From: Anabaena sp. PCC 7108
Lineage (GTDB): Bacteria > Cyanobacteriota > Cyanobacteriia > Cyanobacteriales > Nostocaceae
Direction: 5' to 3'
Length of the DNA stretch: 64,000 nucleotides
Assembly: GCF_000332135.1 (NCBI RefSeq)
Contig: NZ_KB235896.1
Span: 1,313,403 to 1,377,402 of the forward strand
Below the pieces are notes generated by a model. The model was not told the origin of the DNA, made no database searches, and saw only the letters and a program-made list of their open reading frames with translations. Each line of letters starts with the position of its first letter. Position 1 is the first letter of the stretch. A program made the translations under genes and the position numbers. Shown piece after piece: positions 46,730-55,120 of this stretch.

Positions 46730-47527
46730 ATGACTCAATTTGTTCCTGGTATTGAGCGAGTATTCACGCCTGATATTAAACGAGTAGAAGTTGATATTTC
46801 TCCGCGAGGAGATATAAAGCAAGGCCAAGAGCTTGCTAAGGCTACTAAATTTGACGAGGCTTTAAAGGAATTTGATGCTGTACTGAAGGAAGATCCTACT
46901 TCCATAAAAGCCCACCTGTCAGCAGGAAATGTAAAGTATAAGCAAAAGCAGTACCAGGATGCAATTGCCCATTTTGAAGCAGCCATTAGGCTAGATCCTA
47001 TTTCCACTAATGCTTACTTAAGAGCAGCCAGAGTTCATTTAGAACAAGGGGGAGTAGAGCAAGCCTTAGAACACTTTCAAAACGCTCTCAAACTTGATCC
47101 AAACTTGGCAATGGCTTATGTAGGTCTGGGACAAGTGTTGCTAAAGCAAGAAAATTTTAATGAAGCTGTACAACAACTTACTAAAGCTTTACGTATTAAT
47201 CCACGATTGTTGGCAGCTCGGAAGAGACTAGCTCAAGCGTATGATCATCAGGAAAAGCATTCCGAGGCTGCTGCTCAATTAAAAGCTGTACTGAGAATCA
47301 AGCCTACTGATGCTAACGCTTATGCAGGAATGGGCAAAATATACTTTATACAGCAAAATTATAATGCAGCAAGGGAAGCTTTTAAGAAAGCAATTGCCTT
47401 AGAACCTGAATCATCATCTAACGCCCAACTGGGGCTAGCAGTATCTCTTATTGAAGAAGAAAAAATTGAAGAAGCTAGTGCAATTTTAGCAAAAGTTGCG
47501 CTTGATTCTTCTAAAAATGAAGAATGA
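46730..47527 (+). CDS. TPR-repeat protein heading the ACP-sulfotransferase operon
   Basis: A 265-residue protein made mostly of five to six tetratricopeptide repeats (AIAHFEAAIRLDPISTNAYL, ALEHFQNALKLDPNLAMAYV, AREAFKKAIALEPESSSNAQ). The ATG at 46730 has GAAGG about 11 bases upstream; a TTG at 46709 would add seven residues but is less likely. TPRs serve as protein-protein docking. Here it probably scaffolds enzymes of the sulfotransferase locus; this is inferred from context only. Confidence 0.75.
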   Translation: MTQFVPGIERVFTPDIKRVEVDISPRGDIKQGQELAKATKFDEALKEFDAVLKEDPTSIKAHLSAGNVKYKQKQYQDAIAHFEAAIRLDPISTNAYLRAARVHLEQGGVEQALEHFQNALKLDPNLAMAYVGLGQVLLKQENFNEAVQQLTKALRINPRLLAARKRLAQAYDHQEKHSEAAAQLKAVLRIKPTDANAYAGMGKIYFIQQNYNAAREAFKKAIALEPESSSNAQLGLAVSLIEEEKIEEASAILAKVALDSSKNEE

Positions 47528-47707
47528 ATAAAAAACATTAAAGATACTAAATGCCATCATCCTACTGGGTAAAAACATTCCCGTAATATTTTAAAGTGGC
47601 AATGGTAAGTAGGACTGAACACCCCTGCTGTATGCAAAGCATCAGCGTCGTCGGGTACTTCAAACAGTGTTTACAATAGCCTAGTGATCAGTGTAAAGGG
47701 AAGTTTC

Positions 47708-49012
47708 ATGCAACTCACAGCAATACAAGTCCAACACGTAGTTGTAGATATTATAGAAACAACTGTCCAGTCTTGGGATGGAGAATTAGATGAACCAATC
47801 AGCCCAGATACCTTATTAATCCAGGATCTTAACTTCGCTTCTATTGATTTCATCCAACTTATTGTGACGATTGAGGAGAAAATTGGCAAGAAGTTAGGCT
47901 TTCACGATCTACTTATGCCTAATGACAAGTACATAGATGAATTAAGCGTTGCTCAGTTGACTACTTTTATCGAAAGCAGGCTCAATTCAGATCAAGTCTT
48001 CGATCAACCAATTAATCTATCACAATCATCTATTGCTGTAGAAAGTAAACCAATTGCTAATGAACGCATTGATAAAACTAAATTAGAGCAGTTTAGACAA
48101 CACATTCCCATACCAAAGAGATGGGAGGGAGAAGATACTCCCAAGAACAAAAAAGCAGTTTTCGTTCTTTCATCTCCTCGCTCTGGTTCAACATTACTTC
48201 GTATTATTTTGGCAGGTCATCCACAACTATTTGCTCCACCAGAATTGCACTTGCTTGATTACAATACACTTGATCAAAGAAAAGCTGCTCTGGCCAATAA
48301 ACTTAATAGTCATTTGCTAGAAGGCACTATCCGAGCAATTATGCAGATCAAAAACTGTAATGCAGAAGAAGCGCGGAAGTTGATGGAAGCTTATGAAGAG
48401 CAGAATCTTCCGAGCAAATCTTTCTACGGAGTACTACAGGAATGGATAGGTGATAGAATACTTGTTGACAAAACTCCAACTTATCCTTTTCATCTGGATT
48501 TTCTAAACCGTGCTGAGAACCAATTTTCTGAGCCACTTTACATTCATCTAGTCAGACATCCCTATGGCATGATTAGATCCTTTGAGGATGCCAAGTTGGA
48601 TCAACTAGTTTTGTTTATGAGGGAAAGCTCTTTCACTAGACAACAACTGGGAGAATTGCTCTGGTTAGTTTCCCAGCAAAATGTCTTAAAGTTTTTAGAA
48701 GGAATTCCTCAGCACCGTCAACTTCGTATTAGGTTTGAAGATTTGGTGGATACACCAGAGATCACAGTCCAACAAATCTGTAATTTCCTCAATATAGATT
48801 TTAATACGGATATGCTAAATCCTTACAAAGAGAAGGAACAGCGAATGACAGATGGAGTGGAGTTGGTATCAAGATTTAGTGGAGATTTAAAATTCCATCT
48901 TCACCAGAGAATTGAGCCTAATGCAGCTTATAGATGGAAACAATTTCATAATATTGACTTCCTTGGAGACATCACTTGGGATATAGCAGCATCATTTGGT
49001 TATAAGGAGTAA
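47708..49012 (+). CDS. ACP-sulfotransferase fusion
   Basis: A 434-residue protein. Residues ~1-95 are an acyl carrier protein; Ser45 in DLNFASIDFIQLIVTIEEKI is the likely phosphopantetheine site. Residues ~150-430 are a sulfotransferase: FVLSSPRSGSTLLRIILAGH (PAPS loop), APPELHLL, VDKTPTYPFHLDF, YIHLVRHPYGMIRSFEDAKL. These blocks are those of the ST domains of CurM and the cyanobacterial olefin synthase, which sulfonate the beta-hydroxyl of an ACP-bound acyl chain. The ATG at 47708 has AAAGGGA six bases upstream, better than the earlier GTG at 47684. The TE-like gene starts 3 bp after its stop. Confidence 0.85.
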   Translation: MQLTAIQVQHVVVDIIETTVQSWDGELDEPISPDTLLIQDLNFASIDFIQLIVTIEEKIGKKLGFHDLLMPNDKYIDELSVAQLTTFIESRLNSDQVFDQPINLSQSSIAVESKPIANERIDKTKLEQFRQHIPIPKRWEGEDTPKNKKAVFVLSSPRSGSTLLRIILAGHPQLFAPPELHLLDYNTLDQRKAALANKLNSHLLEGTIRAIMQIKNCNAEEARKLMEAYEEQNLPSKSFYGVLQEWIGDRILVDKTPTYPFHLDFLNRAENQFSEPLYIHLVRHPYGMIRSFEDAKLDQLVLFMRESSFTRQQLGELLWLVSQQNVLKFLEGIPQHRQLRIRFEDLVDTPEITVQQICNFLNIDFNTDMLNPYKEKEQRMTDGVELVSRFSGDLKFHLHQRIEPNAAYRWKQFHNIDFLGDITWDIAASFGYKE

Positions 49013-49015
49013 CGA

Positions 49016-49924
49016 TTGCCAGTTGCAAATTTGAATGACTTTGATTGTCACTACCTGCAATTAGAACAACAAGGTAGGAGCTTAGAGTTAAATAGCTCTG
49101 AAAACAACCTGATTATGGTGCATGGGTTAGCCACGAATTTAGCATTTTGGTATCACTTAGCCCATGCTTTTACTAACACCCATCGAGTCACTCTATTTGA
49201 TCTGCGCGGGCATGGTAAGAGTTCTATGCCCAAGAGTAACTATACTCCCAAGCAACTAGCAGATGATCTTAAGGACTTGATGGATCATCTCAATATTAAG
49301 ACTGCAAGCTTAGTGGGACATAGCTTTGGCGGCACAGTTCTTCTACACTTTCTGGCAGAGTACCCCAATTATGCAGATCGCATTATTTTGGCAGATGTGC
49401 GATCAAAGTTATTTCAGCCTTTGCAAATGCCTTGTAACTGGCCTCGTTGGTCTATCTTACAACCTGCGTTAAGGGCGGCAGGTATAGATTTGGATGAAAA
49501 TGAACCAGAAGCAGGCTATAGGATTCTAACAGAGATTGCTAAATTACAGTTGCGGACACCTCGTGGACAACATATTCCTGAAAACCAGCTATTATCTAGC
49601 TTATTCCCCTTAGGAAATAGCACGCGCACTGCTTCTCAGTGGTTGAAACTGCTAGAAACTACCACTGCTTGGGAAGACTTGATCAAATCGGAAAGTCTGA
49701 TAATCGATCAATTACAGCTAGTCAAACTACCAACTTTAGCTATCTATGGAGAGAATTCTTCTACCTTACAAACAGCCCATGGACTTCAAAAACTTTGGCC
49801 TCATTTGCACCTGGAAATAGTTGATGAGGCTGGACATTTCTTTCCTGTATCCCATCCTCAAAAATTTATAACATCAGTTCAAAAGTTTTTATCTTTAGGG
49901 ACAGACAAGCCAAGTCAAACCTAG
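49016..49924 (+). CDS. Alpha/beta-hydrolase, thioesterase-like (CurM-TE/OLS-TE type context)
   Basis: A 302-residue alpha/beta-hydrolase starting with TTG at 49016, chosen because AAGGAG lies six bases upstream. It has the oxyanion region IMVHGLATN, DLRGHGKSSMP, the nucleophile Ser103 in VGHSFGG and the catalytic His in DEAGHFFPVS. The CurM TE uses an acid after strand beta-6; here LADVRS offers an Asp there, although GENSS also lies in the classical position. Directly after an ACP-ST gene (3 bp), it would hydrolyse the sulfated acyl-ACP and, by analogy, release CO2 and sulfate to leave a terminal alkene. That chemistry is inferred. Confidence 0.8.
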   Translation: MPVANLNDFDCHYLQLEQQGRSLELNSSENNLIMVHGLATNLAFWYHLAHAFTNTHRVTLFDLRGHGKSSMPKSNYTPKQLADDLKDLMDHLNIKTASLVGHSFGGTVLLHFLAEYPNYADRIILADVRSKLFQPLQMPCNWPRWSILQPALRAAGIDLDENEPEAGYRILTEIAKLQLRTPRGQHIPENQLLSSLFPLGNSTRTASQWLKLLETTTAWEDLIKSESLIIDQLQLVKLPTLAIYGENSSTLQTAHGLQKLWPHLHLEIVDEAGHFFPVSHPQKFITSVQKFLSLGTDKPSQT

Positions 49925-49981
49925 ACGATGAAGGGTTTTCAGCATTCCCTTTATAAAAGTAGAACGCTAAAAGGAGTCACA

Positions 49982-51463
49982 ATGCGTGTTTACAACCCAG
50001 AACCACATCCAGGTCTCCGTAGGAATCACTTCCGTAAAGTTTGTGAGAACGGCTTTGGCGATCGCTACAACGGGTATGCCTATTCAATGGCCTGGTTTAA
50101 TAATCATCTTTATGTTGGTACTTCTCGTGCTAATTTGTGTCTTCTCAAGTTTGCCATGCCATTTGTCACAATGGATCATTGGCCTGTTGAATGCCCTCAC
50201 CTCAACTACACACCAGAATTCGAGCATAAATGTGCGCGGGGTGAGATATGGCGCTTTAACCCTTTATTAGACCAATGGAATCGGGTTTATCAGTCTCCTT
50301 TCATGACAGATGATGAAGGTGTTGAGTTTAGCCGGGACTTAGGTTATCGAGGAATGACAGTATTTCAGGGGAAATCAAATTCCGCGCCAGCTCTCTATGT
50401 ATCAACCTGGTCACGTTCTCGAGGATCAGGTCCTGACATTTTGTGTAGTGAAGATGGTCAGACATTTATAACTACGCCCAAACCTCGTTTTACGACTCAA
50501 GGAAGGGAGATAACAGTAACGGCTATACGTGTACTAGTTTCCTTCAAGGGTAAGCTATATACAGCCCCCGTTGGTGCTGCCAAGGGAAATGTCAATGCTT
50601 CTGGTCTTTCCCTGGTTTATGAGAGCGACGACCCAGCAACGGGAAACTGGCGCTGTGTGAATGAGCCTGGGTTTGGAGAGTTACCAGATGTGATGACCAT
50701 TTATGAAATGGCTGTTTTGGGCGAATATCTGTATGTTGGCACTGCTGGCTTAAGTGGATTTCAAATTTGGCGCACAGATGCAGAAGGAGTTCCACCTTAT
50801 CATTGGGAACAAGTAATTACTAATGGTGCTGAACGTGGTGGCCTAAACCAGGGATCTGCTAGTATGATTTCCTTTAAAGGCGCTCTTTATATTGGAACAG
50901 GAATTCAGAATGGTGGATATGATCATCGTAATAAAATAGGACCAGCTGCCTCGGAAATTATCCGACTGCACCCTGATGGTTCTTGGGATATTATCGTTGG
51001 TAGTGCTAGGAACGGTAAAAAACCCTTAAGTGGGCTGGGTCCTGGGTTTAATAACTACTTCTGCGGCTACCTGTGGAGAATGGGAATTCACCAAGGCTGG
51101 CTTTATGCAGGTACAATGGACTGGAGTCTGATTTTACGATACGTCAAGCTAGAAGAAAAACCAGTAAAGGTTGCTCGAATGATTGCGGCCTTGGGAGTGG
51201 AAGAGTTTATTAAGAATAATGGAGGAGCTTCTCTCTGGCGGACTTATGATGGAGAGAATTGGCTTCCTGTCACTCTCAATGGCTTTAAAAATCCTTATAA
51301 CTATGGGATTCGCAACATTGTTTCTACACCTCATGGTCTTTTTATTGGCACAGCTAACCCATTTGGTCCTCGTGCTGCTATAAAAACGAGCAAAAAAGAG
51401 TGGGAGTGGAGTTATGTTGATAATCCAGATGGCGGACTCGAAGTCTGGCAAGGTATTTCTTAG
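49982..51463 (+). CDS. Propeller-like repeat protein (copy 2)
   Basis: A 493-residue protein beginning MRVYNPEPHPGLRRNHFRKV; the ATG at 49982 has AAGGAG five bases upstream, whereas an in-frame ATG at 49928 does not. It consists of repeated FxxxLYxG units (AWFNNHLYVGTSR, FKGKLYTAPVG, GEYLYVGTAGLSGFQIWRT, GALYIGTGI, GWLYAGTMD, GLFIGTANP), suggesting a six- or seven-bladed propeller without a signal peptide. It is paralogous to the protein at 42271-43539. Both occur next to sulfotransferases. Function unknown. Confidence 0.7.
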   Translation: MRVYNPEPHPGLRRNHFRKVCENGFGDRYNGYAYSMAWFNNHLYVGTSRANLCLLKFAMPFVTMDHWPVECPHLNYTPEFEHKCARGEIWRFNPLLDQWNRVYQSPFMTDDEGVEFSRDLGYRGMTVFQGKSNSAPALYVSTWSRSRGSGPDILCSEDGQTFITTPKPRFTTQGREITVTAIRVLVSFKGKLYTAPVGAAKGNVNASGLSLVYESDDPATGNWRCVNEPGFGELPDVMTIYEMAVLGEYLYVGTAGLSGFQIWRTDAEGVPPYHWEQVITNGAERGGLNQGSASMISFKGALYIGTGIQNGGYDHRNKIGPAASEIIRLHPDGSWDIIVGSARNGKKPLSGLGPGFNNYFCGYLWRMGIHQGWLYAGTMDWSLILRYVKLEEKPVKVARMIAALGVEEFIKNNGGASLWRTYDGENWLPVTLNGFKNPYNYGIRNIVSTPHGLFIGTANPFGPRAAIKTSKKEWEWSYVDNPDGGLEVWQGIS

Positions 51464-51471
51464 AGGTTTTT

Positions 51472-52446
51472 ATGGAACAATTTCCTGGTGGAAGAAAGAA
51501 GCGCTGGCGTGCCATTGTTAATGAGATGTTGGGTTTAGAGAAGGAATCTTCTCCAAATGCGGTTGGAAATCAGTCTATCCAAATGGACGAAGTCCTTCCC
51601 CAAGATACAGATATAGCGATAGATGATTGGTTGGAACCGCATTATGTTGTGCTTGATCAGTCTGTTACTCTTCGCAATAAGCTGGCTGTTTTCTTTCCCG
51701 GTTCTTTTGGGAAAGGAATGCGGCAGCAGCTAATTATTCGGGAATTGGCTCGCCTTGGCTATCACACCATCAATTTGAGCTACCCCAACTCCTGGACAGT
51801 TGGTAGTCTATGTCGGCATCACTCAGATCCAGACTGCTTAGAGAAAGTCCGGTTAGAAATTATCTCTGGTCGAGGTTGTTGTGATGTTCTAGAAGTTGGT
51901 CGGCCTAACTCAATCGAAAATCGGTTAGTTAAGTTGTTGGCATACTTAGACCTCAAATATCCACACCAAAAATGGAGCCAGTATTTACATGGGAATATTC
52001 CTAAGTGGGATCAGATTATCGTCACAGGCCATTCTCAAGGAGGAGGTCATGCAGCGTTACTGGGGAAACAACATTGTGTCGCACGAGTGGTGATGTTAGC
52101 CGCTCCAGCTGATTTTAGTTGGGTGCTAGGCGAATCTGCACCGTGGCTATCGGTTCCTGGACAAACACCATCAGAACGCTATTATGGCTTTGCTCATATA
52201 AAAGATGAAGGGTATGATCGGATTCAAAAGGCGTGGAAGTTATTGGGAATGACAGCCTATGGTTCTATTATAAATGTGGATGAACAGCAGTCACCTTATC
52301 ATCATTCTCATTGCTTAATTACAGACATAAAACCTGATCGACCAGATAAGTATCACGGTAGTGTTGCTACAGACAGACCAACACCCAAATTTTCTGATGG
52401 AACACCTGTATTTAGAGAAGCTTGGCACTATCTCTTTAGCATCTAA
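51472..52446 (+). CDS. Second alpha/beta-hydrolase of the operon
   Basis: A 324-residue hydrolase fold protein. The core contains AVFFPGSFGKGMRQQLIIRE, INLSYPNSWTVGS, the nucleophile elbow VTGHSQGGGHAALLG, VVMLAAPADF, and a His-rich end (QSPYHHSHCLITD). It resembles alpha/beta-hydrolases of uncharacterised function rather than PKS thioesterases. The ATG at 51472 follows AGAGG and lies 8 bp after the propeller gene, so it is the last member of the rightward operon. It ends 15 bp before the left 241-bp repeat. The substrate could be an ester of the pathway product; inference only. Confidence 0.65.
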   Translation: MEQFPGGRKKRWRAIVNEMLGLEKESSPNAVGNQSIQMDEVLPQDTDIAIDDWLEPHYVVLDQSVTLRNKLAVFFPGSFGKGMRQQLIIRELARLGYHTINLSYPNSWTVGSLCRHHSDPDCLEKVRLEIISGRGCCDVLEVGRPNSIENRLVKLLAYLDLKYPHQKWSQYLHGNIPKWDQIIVTGHSQGGGHAALLGKQHCVARVVMLAAPADFSWVLGESAPWLSVPGQTPSERYYGFAHIKDEGYDRIQKAWKLLGMTAYGSIINVDEQQSPYHHSHCLITDIKPDRPDKYHGSVATDRPTPKFSDGTPVFREAWHYLFSI

Positions 52447-52461
52447 AACTCACCAATTCAA

Positions 52462-52702
52462 ATACTGAACTTCAAAAAATTCACAAACAAAAATGGAATG
52501 AAATATTAGGTAGATTAATGATTAATGATTAGAGTAAAAATAAATTTATATTCCTCAATTTGGATGGAAATAATCATAAATCTCCTGTGCTAAACGTGTT
52601 CCAATTCCCGATACTTAAGCGAGTTGTGTAGGTGTCGCTTGACGGATATAATCAACAGAACGAAAATGAGCTAAAAGCAACTTTTGACGATGATTGCCTA
52701 AA
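52462..52702 (+). repeat. 241-bp direct repeat, left copy
   Basis: Near-identical to 54880-55120 (same length, a few substitutions by eye). It contains the 3' end of the restriction-endonuclease gene and the 3' end of uvrC (on the minus strand), here as non-functional fragments. The two copies bracket the methyltransferase and endonuclease genes. Confidence 0.9.
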
Positions 52703-52761
52703 GTTTGCCATAATATAAAACCTCTTGATTTGGTATCAAATAGTATTTTGACTAATTTTTT

Positions 52762-53820
52762 ATGGAAAAATTTAAACTCAAATTTGCTGATCTCTTTGCA
52801 GGTATTGGAGGTTTTAGATTAGGTTTTGAAAAAGCCGGGTATGACTGTGTATATTCATGTGAGATTAATGAAGCTTGCCAAAAAGTCTATTTTAATAATT
52901 TTGGAGAAATACCTGAAGACGATATCAGAAAAATTGATTTTAAAAATTTACCTTATTTCGATGTTTTAACGGCTGGTTTTCCTTGTCAACCTTTTAGTAT
53001 TTGTGGCAGAAAAAAAGGCTTTCATGATACTAGAGGAACTTTATTTTTTCATATATGTGAAATCATTGAATATATCAAACCTCCTGTAATTATACTAGAA
53101 AATGTTAAGCATATATTGCATCATGATCAAGGTAAAACATTAGAAGTAATATTATATTCTTTGGAAGATATAGGTTATGTAGTTAACTACGATATCCTTA
53201 ACTCTAAGGATTTTGGTTTACCACAAAATAGAGAAAGAGTAGTCTTTGTTGCCACAAAAGACAAAAAATTTGATTTTGGGCTTCTGAAGAAAACTTATCC
53301 ATTTCCCAAGCTAAGAGAATTTTTGTGTAGTTCTGGAGAATTTGAATATTTAAACCCTCAAGAATACACAATGATAGATAATCCAAAACAACAACCATCT
53401 GGATTGATTTTTGTAGGATATCGTAATAAAAGTATTTGGAAAACAGGTGTGAGGCCAAATACAGAACATTTATCAAGGGTTCATCACCAGCCTAATAGAA
53501 TCTATTCTATAGAAGGGGTACATCCAACAATACCTTCTCAAGAAACTTCAGGTAGATTTTTTATTTATATACCAGAAGAAAATGCAGTTCGTAAATTAAC
53601 GCTGCGGGAGTGTTATGGAATTATGGGTTTTCCTGATAATTTCAAAACCCACAATAATTTAGCAGAATGTTATAAACAAATAGGTAATTCTGTATCTATA
53701 CCAGTTATGTATGAACTTGCTAATCAAATCAAAGAACAGGTTTTTTCTGATATAAAAATGCAACCTGAAATAATCAATTTCAAGGCTGAATATCATCTAC
53801 AATCACACATTTCATTATAA
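52762..53820 (+). CDS. DNA (cytosine-5) methyltransferase of a type II R-M system
   Basis: A 352-residue C5-MTase with the ordered motifs: I ([20 protein letters not shown]), IV ([12 protein letters not shown], nucleophile Cys75), VI (ILENVKHI), VIII (QNRERV), IX ([16 protein letters not shown]) and X ([10 protein letters not shown]). The target-recognition region lies between VIII and IX (~200-265). It is followed 7 bp later by the endonuclease gene. The A/T-rich composition contrasts with neighbouring genes, as is usual for transferred R-M systems. Confidence 0.95.
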   Translation: MEKFKLKFADLFAGIGGFRLGFEKAGYDCVYSCEINEACQKVYFNNFGEIPEDDIRKIDFKNLPYFDVLTAGFPCQPFSICGRKKGFHDTRGTLFFHICEIIEYIKPPVIILENVKHILHHDQGKTLEVILYSLEDIGYVVNYDILNSKDFGLPQNRERVVFVATKDKKFDFGLLKKTYPFPKLREFLCSSGEFEYLNPQEYTMIDNPKQQPSGLIFVGYRNKSIWKTGVRPNTEHLSRVHHQPNRIYSIEGVHPTIPSQETSGRFFIYIPEENAVRKLTLRECYGIMGFPDNFKTHNNLAECYKQIGNSVSIPVMYELANQIKEQVFSDIKMQPEIINFKAEYHLQSHISL

Positions 53821-53826
53821 AGTCTA

Positions 53827-54950
53827 GTGTTTAACAATATGAATCATAAAGAAAAATTGTTGCAAATTTATAATGAATTACCAGAATTTGATATTACACA
53901 AGTTAAAATTCTACAGGAATATCAAGATTATGTTATTGAAATTGCCAAAAAATGCTTTGCAAGAAAAGCAGTTTATACGGTACTAATCACTCTTTTAGTA
54001 CATAAAATTCTATATCCATCTCAGGATATTAGATATCATCAAGCTGAAATGCCAGGTGGGTTTTCAGGGAGAAATATAGACTATAAATATATAACTCCTA
54101 CATTAACAGAGTTAGGTTTACCTGCAATGGCGGAAAGTGGTTGGTTAACTCGTTCTTTTGAACAACCTTATCCTTATACGTTAGATTATAACGGAAACAT
54201 AAGTCCTAAACCTCTGAAAACGGCATTTTAAACATTATTGATTTTGTACAAACCCATCCTGAACAATCAGAAGATGTATTAAAACTACTCCTAAAATTTA
54301 TCCAATCAGCTAAGGATGCTAACTTAGTTGAAATTATTAAATTAACCAATCCTGAAAAGTTAGATATAAAAAGTTTAGTCGATGCGTTAGAAGATCATTT
54401 TAATGATAACTATAGAACTAAGGGTGGCTCAAAATTACCTGTTATTGCCTTCTATGCTATTTATCAAATTTTAGTGAGAGAAATTTCTAGGTATAATTCA
54501 TGCACACTTGGAAAATTAGGTAGTCATACAGCTTCAGACAGAACTTCTGAGACTGCTGGAGATATTGAAATTTTTGATGAAAATAATCATCTTGTTGAAG
54601 CTGTAGAAATAAAACATGGACAAGAAATAACTCTGCAAATTGTTTATCGTGCTAAAGAGAAAATTCTGAAATATAATCCTGGCAGATATTATATTTTTGC
54701 TTCAAAAGATGTTAAACAATCAGAAGCTGCTCAAATTAATGAAGTTATTAACAAAATCGCATTAGAACATGGATGTCAAGTAATTGTTAATGGAATTATC
54801 CCCACAATTAAATATTATTTAAGGTTAATTATGTCTATTACTGATTTTATTGAGCTTTATTCTAAATTAATTGAATTAGATACTGAACTTCAAAAAATCC
54901 ACAAACAAAAATGGAATGAAATATTAGGTAGATTAATGATTGATGATTAA
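53827..54950 (+). pseudogene. Frameshifted restriction endonuclease, possibly SacI-like
   Basis: The first part (GTG 53827, stop 54229-54231) ends KPLKTAF. The next frame, from about 54231, continues NIIDFVQTHPEQSEDVLKLL through to the stop at 54950. Adding one T to the TTTT at 54226-54229 restores one continuous frame of about 374 codons, so this is a single-base deletion, or a base-call error. HQAEMPGGFSGRNIDYKYIT, then LGLPAMAESGWLTRSFEQPY recalls SacI-family enzymes, and GDIEIFDENNHLVEAVEIKH contains a D...E-x-K nuclease motif. If it is really broken, the methyltransferase is an orphan. Confidence 0.7.
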
Positions 54951-55120
54951 AGTAGAAATAAAGTTAAATTCCTCAATTTGGATGAAAATAATCATAAATC
55001 TCCTGTGCTAAACGTGTTCCAATTCCCGATACTTCAGCGAGTTGTGTAGGTGTCGCTTGACGGATATAATCAACAGAGCGAAAATGGGCTAAAAGCAACT
55101 TTTGACGATGATTTCCTAAA
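54880..55120 (+). repeat. 241-bp direct repeat, right copy
   Basis: The intact copy spans the real 3' end of the endonuclease gene and the last ~145 bp of uvrC. The left copy at 52462-52702 duplicates it. Confidence 0.9.

Noticed and set aside
54225-54235. Programmed -1 frameshift (T TTA AAC slippery sequence) in the endonuclease gene
   Set aside because: The heptamer is not in the right phase relative to the upstream frame and no downstream pseudoknot is evident; a single-T deletion explains it better.
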